From the NCBI GenBank assembly GCA_037045265.1, contig JBAOHV010000013.1, positions 1 through 64,000 on the forward strand: a stretch of DNA of 64,000 bases, in the 5' to 3' direction. Below, piece by piece: positions 28,428 through 37,637 of the stretch. This DNA is from JBAOHV01 sp037045265. Its GTDB lineage: Bacteria > Actinomycetota > Acidimicrobiia > Acidimicrobiales > Microtrichaceae. How positions within the stretch are numbered: the first letter of the stretch is position 1; every line of letters begins with the position of its first letter. The notes below the pieces were generated by a model that had not been told where the DNA came from, did no database searches, and worked only from the letters and a program-made list of their open reading frames with translations. The position numbers and the translations under genes were made by a program.

Positions 28428-30716
28428 GTGCGCAAGAGGACTCTGCTGGACGACGGCTGGGAGGTGGCGTACTCAGCAGACGGACCGTGGGCGGCAGTGG
28501 CCCTTCCGCACTGCACCAATCCGACCGAGCCGACAGAGCCAACAGAACCGGTCGACGTGGGCGACGACCGGCGTGGACCGGCCTGGTATCGCCGCACGCT
28601 CGACGTTGCCGGTCACGGCGAACACCGACGAGCGGTGCTGCACGTCGGTGCCGCCGGCCCGGTCTCTGAAGTCGGCATCGGCGGGGAGCACGTCGCCAGC
28701 CACCGCGGCGGCTACTCGGCGTTCCGGGTCGACCTGACCGACTTTCTCGGCCCGGACGGGCGCAGCGTGCTGAGCATCAGAACGGACAACTCGCCGACCG
28801 ACGACGTCTACCCGCTCATGGGGGACCACACGATCTTCGGTGGCCTCTACCGCCCGGTTGAGCTGCTCGAGCTCGATCCGGTCCACATCGACGTGGCCCA
28901 CCACGGCGGGCCTGGTGTGGCCGTGCGTCAGGTCCACCTGGACGATGACTCGGCACGTCTGGACGTGACGGTGCGCGTCGCCAACCACGATGCCTCGGAC
29001 TTCAGCGGTCCTGTCGCGGTGACGGTGCTCGACGCCGAAGGGGCACGGGTCGCCTCGGGCGCGACGACGGTTGCCGTCGACCCGGGTCGGGTGGAAGAGG
29101 TGATGGTGCCGGTCACGATCGACCGGCCCCGCCGCTGGGACGGCCGCGACGACCCGTACCGATACCGCCTCGTGACCGAGGTGACCGACGACCGGGTCGA
29201 GCTCGCCATCGGCCTGCGCACATTCGTCCTGGATCCCGACACCGGCGTCACGCTCAACGGCAGGCCCTATCGGCTCTACGGCGTGAGCCGTCACCACGAC
29301 GTGAACGGCAGCCCGGCCGTCACCCGTGCCGACATCGAGCGCGACCTCGACCTGATCGACGAGATCGGTGCCACCGCCGTCCGGCTCGCCCACTACCAGC
29401 ACGCGGAGGATGTGCTGGACCTCTGCGACGAGCGCGGGCTCGTCGTATGGGCCGAGATCCCGCTCAACGCCAAGGTGTCGAGCACCGACCCCTCGACCAA
29501 CGCGGTGTCGCAGCTCACCGAGCTGATCGTGCAGCAGCGCCACCATCCGTCGATCGTCTGCTGGGGTGTGCAGAACGAGACCTTGATCAGCGAGAGCTCT
29601 GCAGATCCCCGGCCGGTCATCGCCGAGCTGGCCGCGCTGGCCGAGGAGCTCGACCCCGACCGTCCGACCGCGCAGGCGCAGGTGTTCATGGCCCGCCCCG
29701 CCGATGAGATCAACCGGCTCACCGACTTGAACGCCCGCAACCTCTACGCCGGTTGGTACTACGGCGCAGCGGACGACGCCGGTGCCGACCTGGACGAGCA
29801 CCACGCCGCCAACCCCGGCGTGCCACTGGGCCTGAGCGAGTACGGCGCTGACGCCCGCCCGGAGTACCACTCGGCCTCACCCGAACCCGGGGACTACACC
29901 GAGGAATACCAGGCCGAGCTGCACGAGGCGTACTGGCGGATCATCGATGAACGCCCCTGGATCTGGTCGTCCTTCGTGTGGAACATGTTCGACTTCGCGT
30001 CCGCGATCCGGGACGAGGGGGGAACCAAGGGCTTCAACATGAAGGGGCTGGTCACCCGCGACCGCGCCGTTCGCAAGGACGCCTTCTGGTGGTACAAGGC
30101 CAACTGGTCCGATCAGCCGGTGTTGCACATGTGTTCCAAGCGGTTCGTCAACCGCGACGATCCCGACGTCGAGGTGAAGGTGTACGCCAACGTCGGACCG
30201 GTAGAGCTGACCGTCGACGGAGAGTCGGTAGGGGAACCCCAGGTGGATGGAGCAATCCTGCGTTGGAGGATCCGGCTGACCCAGGGCGAGAACCTTGTAG
30301 TAGCCAGCTCCGGTGAACACCAGGATTCAGCTGTCTTCCGGCTGGTCGACGCGCCTGATCCCTCCTATGTATGCCCCGACCCTCGGCGTAGCGCCGGCGG
30401 TGGCGGCACGGTGGTGTCGTGGTTCGCGAACTCCGGCATGGAGGTGGACCACAGCCACTTCGGTACCTGGAGCACGGTCGGTGAGCTGCTCGACGATCCG
30501 GGAGCGAACGCGGTGCTGGTCGAGACGTTCGGCACGGCGATCCTCGAGCACCCGATGCTCGACACCGCCCGGGGCATCTCGCTGGCGATCGTGTTGGACG
30601 TCGCCGGGGTCAAGATGTCGGACGAGGATGTCCGGACGCTGCACGACCGTCTCTACGCGCTGGAGCGCACCGTGGAGGACCGCAGCAGCGGCGGCGACGG
30701 AGCCGCGTCGTCGTGA
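28428..30716 (+). CDS. Glycoside hydrolase family 2, probable beta-glucuronidase
   Basis: 762 residues from GTG 28428 (ribosome site GGGGGCGAC; the open frame extends to 28377). Order: jelly-roll sugar-binding domain, Ig-like domain, TIM barrel. Acid/base Glu384 is in WGVQNE and nucleophile Glu471 in LSEYGADA. GFNMKGLVTRDR holds an N537-x-K539 pair; this N-x-K signature contacts the uronate carboxylate in known glucuronidases, although similar stretches occur in some GH2 beta-galactosidases. No signal peptide, so it acts on imported oligosaccharides. First gene of a five-gene operon whose other members all process uronate, which is the main reason for calling a glucuronidase. Confidence 0.78.
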   Translation: MRKRTLLDDGWEVAYSADGPWAAVALPHCTNPTEPTEPTEPVDVGDDRRGPAWYRRTLDVAGHGEHRRAVLHVGAAGPVSEVGIGGEHVASHRGGYSAFRVDLTDFLGPDGRSVLSIRTDNSPTDDVYPLMGDHTIFGGLYRPVELLELDPVHIDVAHHGGPGVAVRQVHLDDDSARLDVTVRVANHDASDFSGPVAVTVLDAEGARVASGATTVAVDPGRVEEVMVPVTIDRPRRWDGRDDPYRYRLVTEVTDDRVELAIGLRTFVLDPDTGVTLNGRPYRLYGVSRHHDVNGSPAVTRADIERDLDLIDEIGATAVRLAHYQHAEDVLDLCDERGLVVWAEIPLNAKVSSTDPSTNAVSQLTELIVQQRHHPSIVCWGVQNETLISESSADPRPVIAELAALAEELDPDRPTAQAQVFMARPADEINRLTDLNARNLYAGWYYGAADDAGADLDEHHAANPGVPLGLSEYGADARPEYHSASPEPGDYTEEYQAELHEAYWRIIDERPWIWSSFVWNMFDFASAIRDEGGTKGFNMKGLVTRDRAVRKDAFWWYKANWSDQPVLHMCSKRFVNRDDPDVEVKVYANVGPVELTVDGESVGEPQVDGAILRWRIRLTQGENLVVASSGEHQDSAVFRLVDAPDPSYVCPDPRRSAGGGGTVVSWFANSGMEVDHSHFGTWSTVGELLDDPGANAVLVETFGTAILEHPMLDTARGISLAIVLDVAGVKMSDEDVRTLHDRLYALERTVEDRSSGGDGAASS

Positions 30717-32152
30717 TGGGTCGGTCGCTGCGACTGCACCCCGACCGACTGCTGCCGGCCGAGCCCGGGACCCGGGCGATCGCCCGCAGGCTGCTGGAGC
30801 AGGTCCAGACCCTGCCGATCATCAGTCCTCACGGTCACTGCGACCCCCTGTGGTGGGCCGCCGACGAGGCGTTCACCGATCCGGCGACCTTGCTGATCAC
30901 CGGTGACCACTACGTGGTGAGGATGCTGCACAGCGTGGGCGTGCCGCTCGATTCGCTGGGTCGCGTTCCGCAAGACGGTGCAGCGGTGGCGACACCGAGG
31001 GAGGTGTGGCGCGAGTTCTCGTCGCGCTACCACCTGTTCCACGCCACCCCGTCGCGGTTGTGGCTCGACCACGCCCTGCACGACGTGCTCGGCGTGACGG
31101 TGATGCCCGACGGCGACAACGCCGACGAGCTCTTCGACGAGCTGACCGAACGGCTGCAGGAGCCGGACATGCGACCTCGGGCGTTGTTCGACCGCTTCGG
31201 CATCGAGTTCCTCGCCACCACCGATTCCCCCCTCGACGACCTGTCCGCCCACGTGGCGATCCGTGCCTCGGGTTGGGGAGGCAACGTCGTCACCGCGTTC
31301 CGGCCCGACCCCGTCGTCGATCCGGACCACCCCTCGTTCCTGGCCAACCTGGACCTGCTCGCCGAGCGCAGCGGAATCGCGGTCGACACCTGGCCCGGCT
31401 ACCTGGCGGCACTGGCCGAACGCCGCCGCTTCTTCATCGCCCACGGTGCCACCTCGACCGACCACGGTCACCCGAGCGCCGCCACCGCCGACCTGGACGC
31501 AGCCGAGGCGGCTACGCTGTTCGACCGGGTGCGCACAGGTGACAACACCGCGGCAGAGGCCGAGACGTTCCGGGCCCAGATGCTCACCGAGATGGTCCGC
31601 ATGAGCCTCGACGACGGGCTGGTGGTCCAACTCCACCCCGGCAGCCATCGCAACCACGACGGGCCGTCCTTCGACCGTTTCGGAGCCGATATCGGTGCCG
31701 ACATCCCCACCCGCACCGACTACGTCAAGGCGTTGGGCCCGCTGCTGGAGCGCTTCGGCAACGAGCCGGCGTTGAGGCTGGTCGTGTTCACCCTGGACGA
31801 GACGACCTACGCCCGTGAGCTGGCACCACTGGCCGGCTACTACCCGATCCTCACCCTCGGCGCGCCGTGGTGGTTCCATGACAGCCCCGACGGCATGCGC
31901 CGGTTCCGCACCGACACGACCGCCACCGCGGGCTTCGCCAACACCGCCGGGTTCACCGACGACACCCGCGCGTTGCTTTCCATCCCTGCGCGTCACGACG
32001 TCGCCCGGCGCGTCGACTGCGGGTACCTGGCCGGGCTCGTCGCCGAGCATCGCCTGGACGAGGAGGTCGCCGCCGAGTTGGCCGTCGCTCTGACCTACGG
32101 CCAGCCCCGGGCGGTGTACCGGGTGGCCGACTCCAGGTTCAGCGTCACATGA
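30716..32152 (+). CDS. uxaC: Uronate (glucuronate) isomerase
   Basis: 478 residues of the amidohydrolase-fold uronate isomerase family. Metal-site signature ISPHGHCDPLWWAADEAF near the N-terminus; SRLWLDHALHDVLGVTVMP; LATTDSPLDDL; HPGSHRNHDG; and PARHDVARRVDCGYLAGLVA at the end. Converts D-glucuronate to D-fructuronate (or galacturonate to tagaturonate). ATG 30716 shares its A with the GH2 stop; GTG 30713 is an in-frame alternative. It overlaps the reductase by 4 bases. Confidence 0.9.
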   Translation: MGRSLRLHPDRLLPAEPGTRAIARRLLEQVQTLPIISPHGHCDPLWWAADEAFTDPATLLITGDHYVVRMLHSVGVPLDSLGRVPQDGAAVATPREVWREFSSRYHLFHATPSRLWLDHALHDVLGVTVMPDGDNADELFDELTERLQEPDMRPRALFDRFGIEFLATTDSPLDDLSAHVAIRASGWGGNVVTAFRPDPVVDPDHPSFLANLDLLAERSGIAVDTWPGYLAALAERRRFFIAHGATSTDHGHPSAATADLDAAEAATLFDRVRTGDNTAAEAETFRAQMLTEMVRMSLDDGLVVQLHPGSHRNHDGPSFDRFGADIGADIPTRTDYVKALGPLLERFGNEPALRLVVFTLDETTYARELAPLAGYYPILTLGAPWWFHDSPDGMRRFRTDTTATAGFANTAGFTDDTRALLSIPARHDVARRVDCGYLAGLVAEHRLDEEVAAELAVALTYGQPRAVYRVADSRFSVT

Positions 32153-33621
32153 CCGTTGCTCGCCTGGGCCCCGACACCGTGGGTGGACTCGCCGGCGCGG
32201 ACCTGCCCCGTTACGACCGTGGCGATGTGACCGCGGGAGTGGTCCACGTCGGTCTCGGCGCGTTCGGTCGTGCCCACGTCGCCCGCTACTGCGAGGATCT
32301 GCTCGACACCGGCGACCCGCACGTGGCGATCGTGGGCGCTTCGCTGCGCACCGGTGCCGTCACCGCGGCGCTCGGCCCGCAGGGAGGGCTCTACACGCTG
32401 ATCGAATCCGACGGAGGCGACCCGGGCCTGCGGGTCGTCGGGGCCGTGACCGGGCTGGCACACGGATCCGACGTCGCAGCCCACATCGCTGCAGCGAACA
32501 CGACCGCCGTAACCGTGACGGTCACCGAGAAGGGCTACTGCACGGACCCCTGCAGCGGTCACCTGGACCGCCACCACCCGGACGTCCTCGCCGACCTGGC
32601 GGACCCGTCGTCACCTCGCAGCCTGCCCGGGGTCCTGGTCGAGGGACTGGCCATTCGCCGCCGGCAGGTGGGCAGCGGGCTCGCCGTCGTGTCTTGCGAC
32701 AACCTGCCGCGCAACGGCGCTGTGGCCAGGGCTGTCGTGACGGACCTGGCCCTGATCCGCGACGACGACCTAGCCGGTTGGATCGACGCCAACGTCGAGT
32801 TCCCCTCGACCGTCGTCGACCGGATCGTGCCTGCCGCCACCGACGCCGACCGCGACCTGGTCGCCTCTCGCATCGGTGTGCGCGACGAGGCTCCAGTGCG
32901 TGCCGAGGTGTACCGGTCGTGGGTGATCGAACGCTGTGGACATCTGCCGGACTGGGATCGGGTCGGTGCGGTCCTGACCGACGACCTGACCCCCTACCAG
33001 GACCGCAAGCTGCGCCTGGTCAACGCGCTGCACTCCGCGGCCGCGTACCTCGGTCTGCTCGGCGGGTACGAGACGATCGACTCGGCGATCGCCGACACCG
33101 TGTTGCGCTCAGCGCTGTTTCGTCTGGGCGTCGACGAGATCGTGGCGACGCTGCCATCGGTCGGAGAAGTGGCGGCGAGCGGGTCGCCCGACGAGGTGGT
33201 CGCAGGGGTCCTGGACCGGTTCGCGAACGCTTCGTTGGGTCACCGTTGCGCCCAGGTCGCCGCCGACGGCTCACAGAAGCTCGGCCCGCGCATCCTCTCC
33301 ACCGCGGCGATCAGGCACCGCAACGGCGATCCGTCGACCGGCCTCGCGACGGTGGTGGCCGCGTGGGTCGCGCAGGTCGAAGCGGCCCGACGCAGTGGCA
33401 CGGCTCTGGTCGACCCGCTGGGACCCCGGCTCCTCGACGCCACGGCGACACCCGGTGACGCCGACCGCGTCCGGGCGCTGCTCGGACTGCTCGCCGCGCC
33501 CGCCGAGCTGCTGGGCGGTCTGCTCGATGATGCTGCGTTCGTCGATGCAGTGGTCGAGGGGCGCCGTCGACCGGGACTCGACCGGGACCCGAAGGGTCCC
33601 AGACAGGCGGAGCGACGATGA
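32149..33621 (+). CDS. uxuB: Mannitol-dehydrogenase-family oxidoreductase, probable fructuronate reductase
   Basis: 490 residues. Rossmann start GVVHVGLGAFGRAHVARYCE, then VTVTVTEKGYC, SCDNLPRNGAVARAVVTDLA and the catalytic KxxxxNxxH motif in QDRKLRLVNALHSAAAYLG. The family reduces 2-keto uronates or sugars with NADH. In this operon, directly after uronate isomerase, the expected reaction is D-fructuronate to D-mannonate. Mannitol dehydrogenase is the alternative by sequence alone. Four-base overlaps with both neighbours. Confidence 0.82.
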   Translation: MTVARLGPDTVGGLAGADLPRYDRGDVTAGVVHVGLGAFGRAHVARYCEDLLDTGDPHVAIVGASLRTGAVTAALGPQGGLYTLIESDGGDPGLRVVGAVTGLAHGSDVAAHIAAANTTAVTVTVTEKGYCTDPCSGHLDRHHPDVLADLADPSSPRSLPGVLVEGLAIRRRQVGSGLAVVSCDNLPRNGAVARAVVTDLALIRDDDLAGWIDANVEFPSTVVDRIVPAATDADRDLVASRIGVRDEAPVRAEVYRSWVIERCGHLPDWDRVGAVLTDDLTPYQDRKLRLVNALHSAAAYLGLLGGYETIDSAIADTVLRSALFRLGVDEIVATLPSVGEVAASGSPDEVVAGVLDRFANASLGHRCAQVAADGSQKLGPRILSTAAIRHRNGDPSTGLATVVAAWVAQVEAARRSGTALVDPLGPRLLDATATPGDADRVRALLGLLAAPAELLGGLLDDAAFVDAVVEGRRRPGLDRDPKGPRQAERR

Positions 33622-34904
33622 GCGCCGCACCATCGGCGCTTCGTGCAGCAGCGGTCGCACCGACCGATGGCGTGCTCGGCGACGACACCGTCCGCGGGGT
33701 GCTCGCTGAAGGGCTCGAGGGACACCACCGCGGTGAGTCGGTCCTGGTGCTGGTGCCCGACCACACACGCACCGCGCCCCTGCCGCTGATCGTGGCGACG
33801 CTCAACGACGTCCTCGGCGAGGCAGCGGCGGTCCACGTGCTGGTCGCGTTGGGTACGCACCCGCCCTTGGACGACCGCTCGCTCGCAGACCTGATCGGCC
33901 TGGACTCGATCGACCCCACCGACCGCCACCCGGGCCTCACCGTCGGCAACCACCGCTGGCGTGACGACGGTGAGCTGGTCACCGTGGGCGTCGTCACACA
34001 CGATGAGCTCGCCGCGATCGCAGGCCCGTTGTGGCACCCGAGCCTGGGTGGCGACCTGCCGCTGCGCATCAACAGGGCTGTTCTCGAACACGACCACGTG
34101 ATCATCGTCGGGCCGACCTTCCCCCACGAGGTGGTCGGGTTCTCCGGTGGGGCCAAGTACTTCTTCCCCGGGGTATCCGGCCCCGAGATGATCGACGTGT
34201 CTCACTGGCTCGGCGCCCTGAGCGGCGTGGTCGAAACGATCGGACGTGTCGACACCCCGACCCGGCGGCTCATCGAACGAGCGGCCTCGCTGATCCCGAC
34301 CCCGGTGACCCTGGTATCCATGGTCGTCGTAGGCGATGCCCGCCTGGCGGGGCTCTTCGTCGGTGATCTCGGTTCTGCGTGGAGCCAAGCGGCTGCGCTA
34401 AGCGCGGCCCGTCACGTGCGTGTGCTGGAGAGACCGATGGGCCGGGTGCTGTCGATGGCGCCGCCGATGTACGACGAGCTGTGGACGGCCGCCAAGGCCA
34501 TGTACAAGCTTGAGCCGGTCCTGGCCGATGACGCCGAGCTGGTGATATTCGCACCTCACCTCAGTGTCGTCAGTCGGGTGCACGGTGAGGAACTGGCCCG
34601 CGTCGGCTACCACGTGCTCCCGTACTTCCTGGGGCAGTGGGACCGTTTCGCCGGCCACTCCCGAGCAGTTCTGGCGCACTCCTCACACGTCCGCGGCGCC
34701 GGCACGTACATCGACGGTGTCGAACGGCCCCGGGTCAGGGTCACGCTGGCGAGCCGGGTGCCCGAGGGCGAGTGCAGGGCGCTCGGGCTGGGCTACGTGG
34801 ACCCCGACTCGGTCGACGTGGCCGAGTGGTCCGACCGCGAGCATGAAGGAGTGCTCGTCGTTCCCCGCGCAGGCGAGATCCTCTACCGGCCGGCGCCACT
34901 GTGA
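33618..34904 (+). CDS. LarA-type nickel-pincer racemase/epimerase homologue (predicted mannonate/gluconate 2-epimerase)
   Basis: 428 residues of the lactate-racemase (DUF2088) superfamily. All key LarA positions align by spacing: Asp48 and Arg51 (PDHTR), His81 (LGTH), His170 and Lys180 (PHEVVGFSGGAK; ten residues apart as in LarA, Lys being the cofactor attachment), His196 (DVSH; sixteen after the Lys, the nickel ligand). So it is predicted to use the nickel-pincer nucleotide and to invert C2 of a hydroxy acid. Between a mannonate-forming reductase and gluconokinase, the natural substrate is D-mannonate, giving D-gluconate; epimerases of that type are known in the superfamily. The larB/C/E cofactor genes are not in the window. 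Confidence 0.75.
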   Translation: MSAAPSALRAAAVAPTDGVLGDDTVRGVLAEGLEGHHRGESVLVLVPDHTRTAPLPLIVATLNDVLGEAAAVHVLVALGTHPPLDDRSLADLIGLDSIDPTDRHPGLTVGNHRWRDDGELVTVGVVTHDELAAIAGPLWHPSLGGDLPLRINRAVLEHDHVIIVGPTFPHEVVGFSGGAKYFFPGVSGPEMIDVSHWLGALSGVVETIGRVDTPTRRLIERAASLIPTPVTLVSMVVVGDARLAGLFVGDLGSAWSQAAALSAARHVRVLERPMGRVLSMAPPMYDELWTAAKAMYKLEPVLADDAELVIFAPHLSVVSRVHGEELARVGYHVLPYFLGQWDRFAGHSRAVLAHSSHVRGAGTYIDGVERPRVRVTLASRVPEGECRALGLGYVDPDSVDVAEWSDREHEGVLVVPRAGEILYRPAPL

Positions 34905-35398
34905 CGGTGGTAGTCGTGATGGGCGTGGCCGGTAGCGGCAAGAGCACCGTCGGTCGAAGCGTGGCAGATCGGCTGAACTGGGGCTTCGTCGACGCCGACG
35001 ACCGCCACCCGCAGGTGAACGTCGACAAGATGCGTCGCGGTGAACCTCTCGACGACGAGGACCGCTGGCCGTGGCTCGACACGCTGCGCGCCGACATCGA
35101 AGGCCGCCTACGTCGTGGCGAGCCGCTGGTGCTGGCCTGCTCGGCCCTGAAGCAGGCCTACCGCGACCGGCTCGGTGTCGACTGCGACCGCGTGCGACTC
35201 GTCTACCTGGACGTCGACCGCGCGGAGTTGGAGCGCCGGCTCCGAGCTCGGCGCGGGCACTTCATGGCTGCTGACATGTTGGACGGCCAGCTCGCTTCTC
35301 TCGAACCGCCGCGACCCGACGATGCGCTGGTCCTAGACGGGTCGCTACCCGTGGACGAGTTGGCCGAGCTCGTGGTGGCAGTTGTCCGCTCCTGCTGA
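34901..35398 (+). CDS. gntK: Gluconokinase, GntK type
   Basis: 165 residues, the usual size for this shikimate-kinase-like family. P-loop VMGVAGSGKSTVGRSVADRL; FVDADDRHPQVNVDKMRRGE (substrate region, the FxDGDxxHP-like motif); LACSALKQAYRDRL; and RRGHFMAADMLDGQLASLE. Phosphorylates D-gluconate to 6-phosphogluconate. GTG 34901 overlaps the LarA-like stop (GTGA), the last gene of the uronate operon. Its presence instead of a KDG kinase is central to the proposed pathway. Confidence 0.9.
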   Translation: MTVVVVMGVAGSGKSTVGRSVADRLNWGFVDADDRHPQVNVDKMRRGEPLDDEDRWPWLDTLRADIEGRLRRGEPLVLACSALKQAYRDRLGVDCDRVRLVYLDVDRAELERRLRARRGHFMAADMLDGQLASLEPPRPDDALVLDGSLPVDELAELVVAVVRSC

Positions 35399-35416
35399 GA
35401 GGCAGCGGGCGCAGAC

Positions 35417-35860
35417 TCAGCCGGCAGGTTCGAGCACGAAGACCGGGATGGTGCGTTCGGTTGCCGCCTGGTAGGAGTCGTACTCGGGCCACACGAGCGA
35501 GGCACGTGCCCACCACTGCGCCTTCTCGTCGCCGTCGACCTCACGCACCGCCATGTCGTGAAGCGCCTTGCCGTCCTGGATCCGGGCGATCGGGTTGGCC
35601 CGCACGTTGTGGACCCACTGGGGGTGCATCGGCGCGCCGCCCATCGAGCCGATCACGGCGTAGGTGCCCTCGCCGTCGGTGACACGAACGAGCGGCGTCT
35701 TGCGTACGTTGCCGGAGCGTGCGCCGATGCTCCACAGGACCATCCACTGGTCGCCGACGAGTTCGCTCGGCGCGTCGCCGCCGGTGCGCTCGTAGCGGGC
35801 GACCTCCTCGGCGATCGGTTCCCAAGGACTGGGTTCGTACTCTGCGTCGAAAGCGGACAT
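35417..35860 (-). CDS. Deazaflavin-dependent nitroreductase-family protein (Ddn-like)
   Basis: 147 residues. Signature DQWMVLWSIGARSGNVRKTP and YAVIGSMGGAPMHPQWVHNV followed by RANP identify the F420-binding Ddn/nitroreductase family, common in actinobacteria. These small split-barrel proteins reduce quinones or xenobiotics with F420H2. Converges with gntK across 18 bp. It precedes the FAD oxidoreductase in the sense that both are minus strand, 22 bp apart, so probably its downstream partner. Confidence 0.82.
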   Translation of the reverse strand: MSAFDAEYEPSPWEPIAEEVARYERTGGDAPSELVGDQWMVLWSIGARSGNVRKTPLVRVTDGEGTYAVIGSMGGAPMHPQWVHNVRANPIARIQDGKALHDMAVREVDGDEKAQWWARASLVWPEYDSYQAATERTIPVFVLEPAG

Positions 35861-35881
35861 CGGCTGGCTCCTCGCTAAGGC

Positions 35882-37577
35882 TCAGGCAACATAGCCGGAG
35901 GAGCTTCCCCGTCGGGCGCCCCGTCGGGAGCGCAGCCGCGCGCCGCGGCTCACCCACATCGGGTCGAACTCGTCGGGGTCCGCCGGGATCGACTCCGGGT
36001 CGATCAGCTGCGCCCCCAGGACCATCTCGATCAGCAGGCCGTGGCGTCCCAGGATCTGGCCGGCGCAGTTCACTCCGCCGACGAGCGCCCCGGCGATGCC
36101 GTGCCCGGAAGTCGTGTTCGCGCCTGTCACCCAGAGCCCCTCGATCTCGGTTCGGTGCGACGGTCGGTTCGGCCCGCTCTGTTCGGGGGAGTGCATGTAC
36201 CCGTAGCTCGTCCCGCCGCTCGAGTGCGTGTAGCGCTGGTGGGTGAGCGGTGTAGCCGTCTCTAGGTGCACGACCCGATCTCGGAACGGCCCGAGCACCG
36301 ACTCCGCGGAGTCGAGCAGGCGGTCGGTGATCTCCTGCTTGCGTTCCCGGTAGAGCTCGTCACGGCGGTAGCGCGCTCCATCCGCCGGACCATTCTGCAT
36401 TCCCCAGTGCTCGAAGCCCCGCGGAGCAAGGGTCATGATCTGGAAGTTCGTGTGGCCCGGCGGGCACAGGCGCGGGTTGTCCGGGTCCTTCTTCGATGCG
36501 AACGCCAGGTAGGCCCAGTCGGAGTCGGGCATTTCGCCAGCGTCGAGTGCCTCGTAGACCTGCTCCGGATCGCCGCCGCCGAAGACGTGGTAATTGGTGT
36601 TCGGACGGTCCCCGACCAGGTCACCCTCGACGACCACGTACACGACCACCAGGCCCAACGTCATGCGCGCCTCGTCCACGAAGCGCAGCGTTGCCGGGTC
36701 CCAGTGCTCGCGGTCGACCAGGTTGCGGACCGTGCGGATGTGATCCGCGTTCGACACGACCAGGTCCGTCGCTATGACCGTGCCGTCCTCCAGCTCCACC
36801 CCCTGCACGCGCCGATCGTGGACCAGGACCTTGGCCGCAGGGGCCAGTGTGCGCACCTCGCCGCCGCTGGCCTCGATCGCCTGCACGAGCCGCGGCAGGT
36901 ATGACCTGTCCACCGCCCTCGGGGTAGTAGGCCCCGCTCATGTAGTGATCAGCGATCACCGCGTGCATCACGACCGCCGTCTGTGACGGGGCACCGGCGT
37001 AGAGCCCGTTCCAGTGGTCGATGATCGCCCTGGCGGTGGGGGAGAGCTCGCACTCGTCGAACAGCTCCGACAGCGGCCGGTAGGACCACTCGTCGAACAC
37101 GGGTGTGTCGGCGCCGGGTATCAGCCGCTCGCGGGACTCGCGTGCGACGTCGCGCAGCGTGGTCATGCACCGCTCGACCGCTGCCCGGTCCCCGGGTACG
37201 GCTTCGACGACGTTGGCGATGTAGTCGTCCCAGCCCGCGGGGATCTTCACCTCTAGGTCGGGCATCACGAGGGTGTCGAACTGGTCCTGGTCGAACGGAC
37301 GGAAGGTGATGCGATCACCGACGCCTAGACCGTCGAGGATGGCCGGGATGACGCCGCCTTGCTGGCATTCGCCGATGTAGTGCACACCGACGTCGAACTC
37401 GTACTCGTCGCCCTCGTGGTGACGTCTGAAGACGGTCGCGTTGCCGCCGGCGATGTCATGGCGTTCGAGGACCAGCACCCGCCGGTCGGAACCCGCCAGG
37501 CAGGCGGCAGCGCTGAGCCCGCCGAGTCCGGAGCCGATCACCACGGCGTCCCAGCGTTCGTCAACGGTGTCGCCCAT
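35882..37577 (-). CDS. Phytoene-desaturase-like FAD oxidoreductase (frameshifted)
   Basis: About 564 residues when joined. N-terminal FAD-binding motif AVVIGSGLGGLSAAACLAGS, then VLVLERHDIAGGNATVF and DVGVHYIGE. The frame breaks near 36893, where dropping one base links GGGQVIPA to RLVQAIEASGGEVRTL. The C-terminal half ends with the second FAD contact GLWVTGANTTSGHGIAGALV. Related to carotenoid and polyunsaturated-lipid oxidoreductases (retinol saturase, phytoene desaturase); substrate unknown. No other carotenoid gene is in the window. Confidence 0.75.
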
Positions 37578-37637
37578 CGGGTCATCTTGTCAGGCGACAG
37601 CCTGACGGGACGGCCTGAGCGTCGGCTTCCCCCGGTG

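Noticed and set aside
36945..37577. Two separate genes for the FAD oxidoreductase halves
   Set aside because: The halves carry the complementary N- and C-terminal FAD motifs and join at one extra base near 36893.
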